Notes: a model not told the origin generated them from the sequence alone. A stretch of DNA of 64,000 nt from Acidobacteriota bacterium (GCA_013289855.1 JABCZD010000004.1:1-64000); one strand, 5' to 3'. Counted from the stretch's first letter, positions 1-8,090 are shown. Numbers and translations: made by a program.

Positions 1-291
1 GTTCAAGGCGGAAGCTCCTGTCCTTAAAGTTGGTTCTTGTCACGGAACCCAACTCAAGGTAACAGGTCTTTCCGCCCTCGTTTCAGAACCTAATTTGGAC
101 AAGCCTGCGGCATGCCGTGCCCCTACAGGCAAAAAAGGCGACCGCTTCGGAAAACGGCCGCTACAACGGCGATGACGGCGACCGCGGCACAGGCAAGAGT
201 GCCTATGCTGCCAAAAGTTAGTGCGCGGCTTTTTCGGCTAATGGGACAGTGATATGGCGCGGCTTCTGTATGCCGTCTGGTTAGGCCGCCG
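1..291. other. Non-coding stretch before the first gene
   Basis: No credible gene is seen. A short imperfect inverted repeat at about 186-212 (GGCACAGGC facing GCCTATGCTGCC) resembles the small hairpin repeats found elsewhere in this window, for example at 51591-51612. A fragment 'ccgtgcccctaca' near 114-126 recurs as 'ctgtgcccctaca' near 45660. It is downstream of the minus-strand gene ending at 292, so it may also hold that operon's terminator, but no stem followed by a T-run is visible. Confidence 0.4.
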
Positions 292-669
292 CTATTTTCC
301 GTCCCCATCGGGGCCTGCTGCGCCCGCGGATGAGCCATTTGAGACGGGCAAGGGTTCCGCGTTCTTGCCCGATTGTGAACCAAAATAAAAACCCAGTGCG
401 GTGCCCGCGAGAGCGATGAGCGAAGGAAAAATCGACTGCGTGATCACCGTTCCTTCCAGCCGCCCAAGTCCTACAAACACCAAGACACCACCGACCACGA
501 AGGTCAATAGCCACAAGAGGCCACGCGCTAAATCACCACGCGTGCCCTCGCGCTTCTCGTCGATATTGAACGGATTGGACAGCGGAACGGGCGGTGGCTT
601 GAACAGGGGATCGAGCGGCGGCTCGGGTACGGGAGCCTCGGCGGTCAGATCGAGTTCGGGCACAAACAC
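292..669 (-). CDS. Small two-helix membrane protein of unknown function, second gene of the RHH operon
   Basis: The protein has 125 residues. The first ~45 are Pro/Glu/Asp-rich and probably disordered (PVPEPPLDPLFKPPPVP). Two strongly hydrophobic segments follow (about residues 48-68, LARGLLWLLTFVVGGVLVFVG, and 78-97, SIFPSLIALAGTALGFYFGS). The tail is Gly/Ser/Ala-rich. The start is GTG at 669, because GGAGG lies five bases upstream, inside the 12-base gap after the regulator's stop. The second helix ending in GFYFGS is a pattern seen in many small uncharacterised membrane proteins. No enzymatic motif is visible. Position behind an autoregulated RHH gene recalls toxin-antitoxin gene order, but nothing in the protein itself shows toxicity. 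It could equally be a small membrane accessory protein. Function unknown. Confidence 0.75.
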   Translation of the reverse strand: MFVPELDLTAEAPVPEPPLDPLFKPPPVPLSNPFNIDEKREGTRGDLARGLLWLLTFVVGGVLVFVGLGRLEGTVITQSIFPSLIALAGTALGFYFGSQSGKNAEPLPVSNGSSAGAAGPDGDGK

Positions 670-681
670 CTCCGCAAAGAG

Positions 682-918
682 TTATTTGGCGTTAGGAGGG
701 GTATTAAACAGAACTTGCCGTACTCTCTTATCCGACGCATTCTGGATCAACACCCTGTTGCCATTCTTCGTCTCATCGCGCAGAAACCGCTGAGTTTCAA
801 TGACTTGGCGGAGAGCTTCGGTGACGGTGGTGCCATTTTGCTTGGCGATGGCTTGTAGCGCCTCCACGGTATCGTCCGGGAGATTGACGGTCACCTTCGT
901 GGTGTTTGGAGGAGCCAT
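682..918 (-). CDS. Ribbon-helix-helix (CopG/Arc-type) DNA-binding regulator
   Basis: This 78-residue protein opens with a classic ribbon-helix-helix: beta strand TKVTVNLPDD (residues 6-15), helix TVEALQAIAKQNG and helix TVTEALRQVIETQRFL. It ends in a short basic tail (NRVLIQNASDKRVRQVLF) of the kind found on many cyanobacterial and acidobacterial RHH proteins. Such proteins bind as dimers to arrays of short half-sites and usually repress their own promoter. The start at 918 is preferred over an in-frame codon at 942, because AAAGGA sits about eight bases upstream of this ATG. The upstream DNA holds a consensus promoter overlaid by five ATACGGC-type half-sites, so autoregulation is likely. It is followed 12 bases later by the membrane-protein gene. 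The antitoxin-like role is inference. Confidence 0.85.
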   Translation of the reverse strand: MAPPNTTKVTVNLPDDTVEALQAIAKQNGTTVTEALRQVIETQRFLRDETKNGNRVLIQNASDKRVRQVLFNTPPNAK

Positions 919-946
919 AGGTAGTCCTTTCCGTTGGTGCAAATGG

Positions 947-997
947 ATACGGCTTTCTGCCGTATGATAGCCGTATTCTAGCCATATCCGGTACGGC
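947..997. promoter_or_regulatory. Array of five ATACGGC/GCCGTAT half-sites (probable RHH operator)
   Basis: Read on the plus strand, the half-sites are ATACGGC at 947, GCCGTAT at 959, GCCGTAT at 970, GCCATAT at 981 and GTACGGC at 991. The first two form a perfect 7+7 inverted repeat with a 5-base spacer. The last two form an imperfect inverted repeat. Start-to-start spacing is 10-12 bases, about one helical turn, as expected for RHH dimers binding side by side. The array covers the -10 box, the spacer and the transcription start of the minus-strand promoter. Confidence 0.75.
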
Positions 998-1003
998 TGT
1001 CAA
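975..1003 (-). promoter_or_regulatory. Sigma-70-type promoter of the RHH operon
   Basis: On the minus strand TTGACA (1003-998) is followed after exactly 17 bases by TAGAAT (980-975). Transcription would start near 968, about 50 bases before the regulator's start codon. Two operator half-sites lie in the spacer and one overlaps the -10 box. Confidence 0.7.
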
Positions 1004-1076
1004 GGGCCCACCTTATCAAGACCAATCCCTAGCGCTTCGCCTGCTTCTGATTCGCCGCAGCATATCCTTGTAAAAG

Positions 1077-1093
1077 ATAACTGTCAAAGTTAT
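1077..1093. promoter_or_regulatory. Short inverted repeat upstream of the 1132 gene
   Basis: ATAACT and AGTTAT flank the five bases GTCAA, 39 bases before the ATG at 1132. It could be an operator for the downstream gene. No protein can be assigned to it. Confidence 0.3.
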
Positions 1094-1131
1094 TGTACGC
1101 AGGAGAACTACGCCCCGGGGGTTAACGACCA

Positions 1132-1707
1132 ATGTTGGCCTGGAATTATCACTGGATGCTAATTGCTGCGGGGATCGTACTGCTTGCTATTGCCGGGTAT
1201 TTTCGTTTCAAGAAATTCCTGCGCCGACTGGCGAAGGAAGTTGGAGATAGCGGTGCTACGTGGCGAGCTTATTTTCGTGGCCAGGGCACCGTTCTATCTC
1301 TGTCCCTGCTGGCCGGAATTGCTTTGTCCTGGGGCAGCTGGGCGTACTCCGGCTATGCTCCGGGCGCCGCTGAGGAGCTTGGCGGGAGCCTGGTTGAATA
1401 CCGCGACTTGGATCCCAGCGAGCATCCGGTGTACGAAGAGATCGACGCCAAGGCCTATCGCCACGTCACGATCTTTACTAGAACCAGCGCACCCGAAAAT
1501 GCCGAGGCCACCGTCACGGTATTCGATGACCAGGACGGAAAAACCAAGGGCGAGATTCAGCATCTACACAGCCCTGCTGGAGCCTGGTCCCGCTGGCGTC
1601 ACGAAAACGCCAACCGAAATCTAAGCGTCGTCATCGAATCAGCGACCAGCGCCAGCACCCCGAAAGCCAGCAAAGTTGACCTCCTGATCTATCTCTCAAC
1701 ACAGTAG
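1132..1707 (+). CDS. Membrane-anchored protein of unknown function
   Basis: The protein has 191 residues. An N-terminal hydrophobic helix (about residues 7-23) is followed by a basic segment (RFKKFLRRLAKEVG). A second helix (about 52-70, GTVLSLSLLAGIALSWGSW) is followed by a soluble C-terminal domain of ~115 residues. That domain has alternating polar and hydrophobic segments (HVTIFTR, EATVTVFDD, LSVVIES, KVDLLIYLS), suggesting a small beta-rich fold exposed outside the membrane. No known motif is recognised. The ATG at 1132 lacks a good Shine-Dalgarno sequence, but no better start is available. The reading frame is open and compositionally normal for this genome. It stands alone between divergent and unrelated neighbours. 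Confidence 0.65.
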   Translation: MLAWNYHWMLIAAGIVLLAIAGYFRFKKFLRRLAKEVGDSGATWRAYFRGQGTVLSLSLLAGIALSWGSWAYSGYAPGAAEELGGSLVEYRDLDPSEHPVYEEIDAKAYRHVTIFTRTSAPENAEATVTVFDDQDGKTKGEIQHLHSPAGAWSRWRHENANRNLSVVIESATSASTPKASKVDLLIYLSTQ

Positions 1708-1790
1708 ACGAATCCCAGAAACCGAAGGCGTTCCGGTGAGCAACTTGTTGTCGAACCGCAAGCTTGACCTGTCTTGGAAGCCGCAACCAG

Positions 1791-1799
1791 TGTTAGAAT
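1791..1799 (+). promoter_or_regulatory. Extended -10 element six bases before a microprotein ATG
   Basis: TGT followed by TAGAAT, then six bases, then ATG at 1806. No Shine-Dalgarno sequence is present. The same TGN-TANNNT arrangement occurs 5 bases before the other two paralogues (18036-18044 and 19613-19621), which would make the transcripts leaderless. This is an inference from spacing. Confidence 0.45.
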
Positions 1800-1805
1800 C
1801 TCGCC

Positions 1806-1949
1806 ATGACGTGGAGCCGAAAAAAGCAACCATGTAAGTGCTCGCATAGTAAGAGCCTGCACCGCACCCTGATGGTTAACGGGAAGCCGTATACCCCGTG
1901 CAATCATCCCACTTGCGGCTGCAAGAAATTTCGCCCGGGCAAGTCCTAG
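1806..1949 (+). CDS. Cys-rich microprotein, paralogue 1 of 3
   Basis: The product has 47 residues, a basic N-terminus (MTWSRKKQP) and six potential metal ligands. These are C10, C12 and H14, then 17 residues, then C32, C37 and C39 followed by Lys-Lys. The order is C-x-C-x-H-x17-C-x4-C-x-C-K. The same spacing is exact in the products at 18050-18190 and 19627-19767, although the sequences between ligands have diverged, so purifying selection on the ligands is likely. A single small zinc-binding knuckle is the simplest reading. It contains no recognised domain. It lies between unrelated genes on the same strand, with no operon partner. Translation may be leaderless. Confidence 0.75.
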   Translation: MTWSRKKQPCKCSHSKSLHRTLMVNGKPYTPCNHPTCGCKKFRPGKS

Positions 1950-2036
1950 CAACGCCATAGCATCTTTTAGCAATTTGGGAAAGCGTGCGCCAGCAGTTCG
2001 CGGTGGCCGCCTTTTCATTGCTTGGTTACATCATTA

Positions 2037-2092
2037 CTTCAACTTTGCAACTTCAACTTTGCGACTTCAGCTTTGCAGCTTCAACTTTGCAA
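2037..2092 (+). repeat. Tandem repeat, 14-base unit x 4
   Basis: Four consecutive copies of CTTCAACTTTGCAA, with one substitution in copy 2 and two in copy 3. They lie 82 bases upstream of the acetamidase start codon, so they would fall in its promoter or leader. Confidence 0.85.
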
Positions 2093-2173
2093 GTCGGCTC
2101 GATTCCTTCTTATACTCTCAGCTTCTCCGGGCTCGCCGTTTGCGCAACACGCCCGGACAGATGGGAGTCACCA

Positions 2174-3304
2174 ATGATCGCAACACAGAGACGCTTCACT
2201 CTGGCACCGTTCGCCACGATGCTCCTTGGCCTGTCAATCGCCAGCGGCATGCTGTGCGCGGGAGCACGCGCGCAAAACGCCACCGCAGCAGACGCTGGAA
2301 CACCACCTTCCGGCAAGCACTACGCTTTGCCGGCCAACAACGATACCGTGCAGTGGGGTTGGTACGACCCCGCGGAAAAACCCAAGCTCGTCGTCAATTC
2401 CGGAGACACCATCTCCATCGAGACATGGCTTCACGGGATGAACGAAATCAAGCCCGGCGCCTCCATGGACGAAATCGTCAAGCTGCGTCTCGAGAATGAT
2501 GGTGGCGGGCCGCACTCCGTCACCGGGCCGATCTACGTGAACGGCGCGGAACCCGGCGACGTGATGGAAATTCGTATCAAGAAAATCGTGATGAAAGATT
2601 CCGGCTTCAACTTCAATCTTCCGGGCAAGCAGTTCCCCACCGTCGGCCTGCTGGCGTCCGAATTTCCCGAGGGCCGCGTGCAATATTTCAAGCTGGACTC
2701 CGCCACCATGACCACGGAATTCAAGCCGGGAATAATTTTGCGTTTGAAACCGTTTCCCGGAACTATCGCGGTGGGTCCGGATCCCAACGAGCCCAAAGAA
2801 AAAGCTGGCCCGCCGATTCACGACGCCAAAGGCCGCACCAGCACGCTGCGCCCATGGAAAAACGGTTCCAACATGGACGTGAACGAGTTGCAAGTCGGCT
2901 CGACGCTGTACTTCCCGATATTTCAAAGAGGCGGATTGATCTGGACGGGCGATTCGCACTGCCTGCAAGGCAACGGCGAAGTGAATCTAACCGCGCTGGA
3001 ATGTTCCTACAAAGAAATCGAAATCGAGCCTATCGTGCGCAAGGATATGCACATCGATTGGCCGCGCGCGGAAACTTCCACGGACTGGATTTTTATGGGC
3101 TTTGATGAAGATTTAAACGAAGCCATGAAAATCGCGGTTCGCGAAACGGTAAATTTTCTTGCGGAACAAAAAATGGTGCCGATGACGCGCGAAGAAGCGT
3201 ACGCGCTGACGTCGATCGTCGGCGACTGCCGCGTCTCGCAGGTGGTGGACATCCGCAAAGGCGTGCATTGCATGATTCCGAAGTCGATTTTCGTGAAGAA
3301 GTAG
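2174..3304 (+). CDS. Secreted acetamidase/formamidase family amidohydrolase
   Basis: The product has 376 residues with an N-terminal signal peptide (basic MIATQRR, hydrophobic core, cleavage near GARAQ about residue 34). Family features include the early 'VNSGDTISIETW' strand, 'GPHSVTGPIYVNGAEPGDVMEIRI', 'GGLIWTGDSHCLQGNGEVNLTALEC', and the C-terminal 'TREEAYALTSIVGDCRVSQVVD'. Together these mark the FmdA/AmdA acetamidase-formamidase fold. Such enzymes hydrolyse short aliphatic amides or formamide to the acid and ammonia. The exported location suggests scavenging of external amides, but the substrate is not determined. The ATG at 2174 was chosen because GGGAG lies seven bases upstream and a clean signal peptide begins there. 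Longer upstream frames run through the tandem repeat and are not credible. Confidence 0.88.
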   Translation: MIATQRRFTLAPFATMLLGLSIASGMLCAGARAQNATAADAGTPPSGKHYALPANNDTVQWGWYDPAEKPKLVVNSGDTISIETWLHGMNEIKPGASMDEIVKLRLENDGGGPHSVTGPIYVNGAEPGDVMEIRIKKIVMKDSGFNFNLPGKQFPTVGLLASEFPEGRVQYFKLDSATMTTEFKPGIILRLKPFPGTIAVGPDPNEPKEKAGPPIHDAKGRTSTLRPWKNGSNMDVNELQVGSTLYFPIFQRGGLIWTGDSHCLQGNGEVNLTALECSYKEIEIEPIVRKDMHIDWPRAETSTDWIFMGFDEDLNEAMKIAVRETVNFLAEQKMVPMTREEAYALTSIVGDCRVSQVVDIRKGVHCMIPKSIFVKK

Positions 3305-3379
3305 CGAATGCAAGAACGGCGATGAACGGATGACCTGCGATTTATGGACAACGTTGCGGACAAAACGTAAAGTTTTGAG

Positions 3380-4993
3380 GTGATCCCCAACATCACCTGT
3401 CTTCCGCTAATTGCTCTCGCTCAGCGGCACGGCGAACGCACGGCGATCGTGGATGCGCAAGGATCGTACACCTACAACGATTTGCTGGATGCCTCGGCGC
3501 GCGTGGCGGCGACGCTGCTCGGCGGCCGAGACGATCTTGACGACGTTAACGGTCTTACCGACCTTAGCGACCTTAACGGGGAACGCGTAGCGTTTCTGCT
3601 GACTCCGGGATTTCCCTGGGTGGCTACGCAATGGGGCATCTGGCGCGCGGGCGGCATAGGCGTGCCGTTGCCGTGCAACTCCGCGAAGCCGGAGCTCGAA
3701 TTTTTGATCGACGACACGAAGGCGTCGACCTTGGTCTTCGATGCAGCGGCGGAACCGCTTCTACGGGCGCTTGCCGAAGCGCGCGGCCTCGACAAGTCTG
3801 GACGCGCACTCTTATACGAGCAAATTTCCGGCGACCTAGTTTCGGATGCTCCAGCAGCAGAATTACCAGACGTTGCGGCGTCGAACATCGCGATATCGAA
3901 GATCGCGACGCCGAACATCGCTGGCACGCGGCGCGCGATGATTCTGTACACCAGCGGCACGACGAACAAACCGAAAGGCGTGGTGACCACGCACGACAAC
4001 ATCGCCGCACAAATCGCCGCGCTGGTGCAGGCTTGGGAGTGGCGGCGCGAAGATCGCATCGTGCTGTGTCTGCCACTGCATCACGTGCACGGCATTATCA
4101 ACGTGCTTTCGTGTGCGCTGTGGTCTGGCGCGAGCTGCCGCATGCTGCCGCGCTTCGACGCCAACACCGTGTGGGACGGCATCGCCGACGGCGCGACAAC
4201 TTTGTTCATGGCGGTGCCGACGGTTTACGCCAAGCTGATCGCCGCGTGGGAAAATTCTTCGCCGGAGCGCCGCGCGTTTCTCAGCCAGGCGTGCGCTAAT
4301 TTACGATTGATGGTTTCCGGCTCGGCGGCGCTGCCGGTGAGCACGCTGGAGCGCTGGAAAGAAATTAGCGGACACACGCTGCTGGAGCGCTACGGCATGA
4401 CGGAGATTGGCATGGCGCTTTCAAATCCGCTACACGGCCAACGCGTGCCGGGCAGCGTGGGAACGCCGCTGCCGAGCGTGGAGGTGCGACTGGTGGGAGA
4501 AAACGGTGAGCCGGTGAACGCGGGAACGCCCGGCGAAATCGAAGTGCGGGGCCCGAGCGTGTTCGCGGAATATTGGGGCAAGCCCGAGGCCACGCGCGAG
4601 GCTTTCCGCGATGGCTGGTTTCGCACCGGCGACATCGCGATTGTGGAGCACGGCGTGTATCGCATTCTTGGGCGCACCAGCATCGACATTTTGAAAACCG
4701 GTGGACACAAAGTCTCCGCGCTGGAAATTGAGGAAACGCTGCGCGAACATCCCGCAATTGCCGAGTGCGCGATAGTCGGCGTGCCCGATGGGGAGTGGGG
4801 CGAGCGCGTCGCTGCGGCAATCGTGCTGTGCGACGGAAGCCTTCTCGATCTGGAGTCACTGCGCACTTGGGCGAAGGATTTTCTCGCCGCGCACAAAGTG
4901 CCTTCACGCCTCCTTGTGGTAGATGCGCTTCCCCGCAACGCCATGGGCAAAGTGATCAAGCCCGCGGTCGCTGCGTTGTTTCATACCAAATAG
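3380..4993 (+). CDS. Acyl-CoA synthetase of the malonyl-CoA synthetase (ACSF3/MatB) type
   Basis: This AMP-forming ligase has 537 residues. Visible motifs are the P-loop YTSGTTNKPKG, ERYGMTEIGMALSNPL, the hinge region GWFRTGDI/GRTSIDILKTGGHKVSALEIE, and the catalytic lysine in PRNAMGKVIK. The block from GMTEIGMALSNPL to LKTGGHKVSALE matches the malonyl-CoA synthetase branch (human ACSF3, bacterial MatB), so malonate or methylmalonate activation is the best guess. A broader carboxylic-acid specificity is possible. The GTG start overlaps a strong GAGGTGATC Shine-Dalgarno-like stretch, so the exact start is uncertain. Two low-complexity inserts interrupt the N-domain: DDVNGLTDLSDLNG and three ASNIA-like pentapeptides encoded by 15-base repeats. 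An acyl-CoA dehydrogenase lies 0.6 kb downstream. Confidence 0.87.
   Translation: MIPNITCLPLIALAQRHGERTAIVDAQGSYTYNDLLDASARVAATLLGGRDDLDDVNGLTDLSDLNGERVAFLLTPGFPWVATQWGIWRAGGIGVPLPCNSAKPELEFLIDDTKASTLVFDAAAEPLLRALAEARGLDKSGRALLYEQISGDLVSDAPAAELPDVAASNIAISKIATPNIAGTRRAMILYTSGTTNKPKGVVTTHDNIAAQIAALVQAWEWRREDRIVLCLPLHHVHGIINVLSCALWSGASCRMLPRFDANTVWDGIADGATTLFMAVPTVYAKLIAAWENSSPERRAFLSQACANLRLMVSGSAALPVSTLERWKEISGHTLLERYGMTEIGMALSNPLHGQRVPGSVGTPLPSVEVRLVGENGEPVNAGTPGEIEVRGPSVFAEYWGKPEATREAFRDGWFRTGDIAIVEHGVYRILGRTSIDILKTGGHKVSALEIEETLREHPAIAECAIVGVPDGEWGERVAAAIVLCDGSLLDLESLRTWAKDFLAAHKVPSRLLVVDALPRNAMGKVIKPAVAALFHTK
3878..3922 (+). repeat. In-frame 15-base repeat x 3 inside the acyl-CoA synthetase
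   Basis: Three successive 15-base units encode ASNIA, ISKIA and TPNIA just before the P-loop segment. Length and phase keep the reading frame. Confidence 0.7.
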
Positions 4994-5086
4994 CAGTGAA
5001 TTCATTTTGGCTTTCTTGCCGCGTCAACAAAAGCGATGCATGCAGCCCGCTGCGTCGCTTGCAGACCGAGGCGGTGCTTAATGCAA

Positions 5087-5118
5087 GAAAGCGGCGTCAA
5101 GCCGCCGCACTCCAAAAC
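5087..5118 (+). repeat. Dispersed intergenic repeat, short copy
   Basis: GAAAGCGGCGTCAAGC is followed directly by CGCCGCACTCCAAAAC. The same two blocks occur on the minus strand at 44183-44125, separated there by about 26 extra bases. The first block can pair with the second (GCGGC/GCCGC). It lies between the acyl-CoA synthetase and a small gene. Confidence 0.6.
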
Positions 5119-5223
5119 CACACGCGGCGCGGACTTTGGGAGCTTCTACAGGATTTACCCGATTTGCGGGACTTTGTGGATTGCTAGACTTTTCTGCGTT
5201 GCAAAGTCCCTGGAGCTTTTGCC

Positions 5224-5454
5224 ATGTATAGCGATTCCCCCCTGCTGCAAATTCTTCTGACGAAATTTGAGGCCAAGCGTTTGTTTGATGCTTTGCCGCC
5301 AAGCGAAGAGCGTTTCAAGCTGCGGAATAAAATAATGGCCTGCGACACGGCGATAAACTTTTTGAAGGCCAATTCGGAAAGCGGCCGGCAGTTTGTGGAG
5401 TGCGCACCGAAGGCTGCGGCGTCCATGCCTTCGTCGGGCCCGCAGATCGTTTAG
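5224..5454 (+). CDS. Small hypothetical protein
   Basis: The product has 76 residues and appears mostly helical and soluble: LLQILLTKFEAKRLFDALPPSEERFKLRNKIMACDTAINFLKAN, then a short Ala/Ser/Pro tail. It has one Cys near the middle and one in the tail, and no recognised domain. GGAG lies eight bases before the ATG. Composition is normal for the genome and no competing gene overlaps it, but the short length leaves some doubt. It sits between two acyl-CoA enzymes on the same strand, without evidence of shared function. Confidence 0.5.
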   Translation: MYSDSPLLQILLTKFEAKRLFDALPPSEERFKLRNKIMACDTAINFLKANSESGRQFVECAPKAAASMPSSGPQIV

Positions 5455-5568
5455 ATTCGGGCGCGTGGACTGTGACACGCGCTAACAGAAACTCTGTGTG
5501 TATTCGCTGGTGCTGCAGATTTCACTCCTCTTGACGCCTCCAAGCCGCCAACCTAACATGCGCTTGAA

Positions 5569-7023
5569 ATGACTGATCTCAATGAACTGCGTTCACCTCT
5601 GACTTTTCTGCGGAGCCGGCTGAAAGACATTCCCCACCACGAGTTGCTCGCGACCGAGGAAATTTGGTGGAAGAGCGAAGGGGTGGCCATTTCGCACGCC
5701 ATCGACCGCCCCGGAACACCGTGGCTGCGGATGTTTGACCGGGATGGCAAACGCGTGGATGAAATTCTCTATCCTCGCGAGTATCAAACCATGTTGCGGA
5801 GGGGTTACCGTTCCGGCGTGGTGTGGCGCGCGCTGGAAGAAAAATCACTGCTGCCCACGTATGCGCTGATGTACAACATTTCGTTTTACGATCCGGGAAT
5901 TTGCTGCCCGTATACGGTGTCGCTGGGTACGGCGGTGCCGCTGGCGAAATATGGCAGCGCTGAACTGCAGGCGCGCTTTCTGCCGCAACTTTTGCGACAG
6001 GATGACGCCGTGTGGCAAGGCGCCACATGGATGACGGAGATCAAGGGCGGTTCGGACCTGGGGGCGGCGGTCGAGACCGTGGCGCGTACTGCGGGCGATG
6101 CTTGGCTGCTGACGGGCGAGAAATATTTTACGAGCAATGCCAATGCGGAGCTAGCCGTAGTGGCGGCGCGGCCGGAAGGAGCGGCGCCGGGGGTGCGCGG
6201 ACTGGCGTTGTTCCTGGTGCCATGTTACCGCAAAAATGGCGAGCTCAACTATTTTATCCGGCGGCTGAAAGACAAAATTGCCACGCGCTCGGTTCCTACC
6301 GGAGAAGTGGAATTGCGAGAAAGCGAAGGCTACCTACTCGGCGGAGCAGACACGGGGATTTATCTGATTCTCGAGGTGCTGAACCTTTCGCGCGTGGCAA
6401 ACAGCGTGGTGAGCGTGGCGTTGGCGCAGCGCGCGATGACGGACGCACTTAGCTACGCTGAGAGTCGCGTGGCGTTCGGCAAACTGATTCTCGATCATCC
6501 GCTGCTGCGGCATCAATTCGAAAATCGTACGAAGACGCTGCGTTCGGCGTTCGCGCTGGCTTGGGAGTCTGTGCAATTGCTGAACGAAGTGTGGATGGAG
6601 CGCGCGCCGTATTCCGAGCGCTATCATTTGTTTCGGCTGGTGGCGCATCTGGCGAAGTACTGGACGGCGGAGTTCGCGGTGGATACAGCAAAGTGGGCCA
6701 TGGAAGTACACGGCGGACTGGGCGTCCTGGCGGAGTATGGCGCGGAACGCTGGCTGCGCGAAGCGATGATTCTGGCGATCTGGGAGGGCACGCCGCATCG
6801 CCAGATGCTAGATGGGCTAGAGGTGATGGAACGCAAGCACGCGCACAAGCTGCTCTTCCGACGGCTGGCGGAACTTGCACCGGCTAACGAAGTGCAGGAG
6901 ATGGAATCGGAAGTCGAGCAGCACTTGAAACTTCCAACGCGAGAGAAGGAAGCGCTTGCGGAACCACTGTTCCGCAAGCTCGCGGTGTTCGCGGCGGAAA
7001 CACTCGCAGTTAAATCGCGATAG
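5569..7023 (+). CDS. Acyl-CoA dehydrogenase family flavoprotein (AidB-like branch)
   Basis: The product has 484 residues. Typical FAD-binding segments are visible: ATWMTEIKGGSDLGAA (flavin contact in the middle domain), LTGEKYFTSNANAELAVVAARPEG, RVAFGKLILDHPLLRH, and VHGGLGVLAEYGAERWLREAMILAIWEGTPH near the C-terminus. The WMTEIKGGSD version and the long C-terminal helical part place it nearer AidB/isovaleryl-type members than classic fatty-acid dehydrogenases. It would oxidise an acyl-CoA at the alpha-beta bond, or act on an unknown substrate as AidB does. The substrate cannot be read from sequence. The MTDLNEL start lies in a weak Shine-Dalgarno context. The nearest functional neighbour is the malonyl-CoA synthetase-like gene upstream. 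Confidence 0.85.
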   Translation: MTDLNELRSPLTFLRSRLKDIPHHELLATEEIWWKSEGVAISHAIDRPGTPWLRMFDRDGKRVDEILYPREYQTMLRRGYRSGVVWRALEEKSLLPTYALMYNISFYDPGICCPYTVSLGTAVPLAKYGSAELQARFLPQLLRQDDAVWQGATWMTEIKGGSDLGAAVETVARTAGDAWLLTGEKYFTSNANAELAVVAARPEGAAPGVRGLALFLVPCYRKNGELNYFIRRLKDKIATRSVPTGEVELRESEGYLLGGADTGIYLILEVLNLSRVANSVVSVALAQRAMTDALSYAESRVAFGKLILDHPLLRHQFENRTKTLRSAFALAWESVQLLNEVWMERAPYSERYHLFRLVAHLAKYWTAEFAVDTAKWAMEVHGGLGVLAEYGAERWLREAMILAIWEGTPHRQMLDGLEVMERKHAHKLLFRRLAELAPANEVQEMESEVEQHLKLPTREKEALAEPLFRKLAVFAAETLAVKSR

Positions 7024-7061
7024 TCCACAACAATCCCGCGGTTTCAATTCCGTCGCGATGC

Positions 7062-8090
7062 TTATTTGTGCTTGTGGTTATGCTTGTGGTGCTCGTGATC
7101 ATCCTCGTCTTCCTCAATCGCCAGTATCTCCGAGCCGTCAATCTTGTGCTTTTCGAGGTCTTCCATCAGCCCCTCATCCGATAAATCCTGAGGATGCGAA
7201 TTTTCCCAGTCGTGATGGGTGACCTTCGTCAAACGCTCCACCACGTCTTCGTTGTGAACCTCGATCGCGAGTTCGCGGCGGCTATCAAAGCTGCCTGGCG
7301 TGAGGTTGATAGAGCCAACGATGGCGCGGGCATGGTCCGCGAGCAGAATCTTGCCGTGCAGCTTCAGATGCTTAAGCTTGTGAATTTTGATCCCCACGTC
7401 ATCCATGATGCGCAAGCCGCCGACGCCTTCGATGAGCTTTTCAATCTTGAGGGTATGCGCGGGCCGCGCCAGCACGTGGATTTTTACGCCGCGCTCCTTG
7501 GCGCGCACGAACCGCTCGATAATGATGGGATCCTGGTAACGCTCATTCTGAACAAAGAGAGTGTGTTTGGCGTCGTCGATAAAGCGCGCGACACGGTCGC
7601 GGCCGTTGGCGTTGCACCAGATCAGGTGAGAGTTGGCATCAACCTTAAATGGTTTGCGGTGCCAATCGGCCTCGAAGCATTCGATGATCTCCTTGACCTC
7701 CGGACCGTGCTGGGTAACGACTGCGTAATCGCGCGTGACCGTCAGATTTTTGGTGTCCCAGTTGAGCGAGTGGACGAAGGCGGTCTCGTCGTCCACCACC
7801 ATGGACTTCTCATGTGTAACATCGAACTCCGGGTTGCTGTGCTGCACGTCAACCTTCGCCGCTTTCAGCTTCTTGGTGGTCTCTTCATTTTCGGACTGGC
7901 CGCTGCGGCGGGCAGGATTCAGCATGACGCGTACCTTGATGCCACGCTTCTGCGCCTTCTCCACCGCATCCAGAAGGGCGGGATCGGAAAACAGAAACAT
8001 CTTCACCCGAATGGATTTCTTCGCGCCATTGATGGCGTCGAGGATGGGTTTTGCGGTGTCATCCGGCATAACAATCAAGCTGTGCGACAT
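7062..8090 (-). CDS. Phospholipase D-like protein with two HKD motifs
   Basis: The product has 342 residues. The first HKD motif is H93-x-K95-x4-D100 (THEKSMVVDDE) and the second is H245-x-K247-x4-D252 (LHGKILLADHARAIVGSINLTPGSFDSRRE). Two motifs make one PLD-type active site that forms a phosphohistidine intermediate. Family members include cardiolipin synthases, phosphatidyl hydrolases and nucleases. No transmembrane helix or signal peptide is seen, so this is a soluble PLD-like enzyme rather than a standard cardiolipin synthase. The C-terminus is acidic and then His/Lys-rich (EEDEDDHEHHKHNHKHK), possibly metal-binding. The start is well supported by GGAGG seven bases upstream. Confidence 0.85.
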   Translation of the reverse strand: MSHSLIVMPDDTAKPILDAINGAKKSIRVKMFLFSDPALLDAVEKAQKRGIKVRVMLNPARRSGQSENEETTKKLKAAKVDVQHSNPEFDVTHEKSMVVDDETAFVHSLNWDTKNLTVTRDYAVVTQHGPEVKEIIECFEADWHRKPFKVDANSHLIWCNANGRDRVARFIDDAKHTLFVQNERYQDPIIIERFVRAKERGVKIHVLARPAHTLKIEKLIEGVGGLRIMDDVGIKIHKLKHLKLHGKILLADHARAIVGSINLTPGSFDSRRELAIEVHNEDVVERLTKVTHHDWENSHPQDLSDEGLMEDLEKHKIDGSEILAIEEDEDDHEHHKHNHKHK

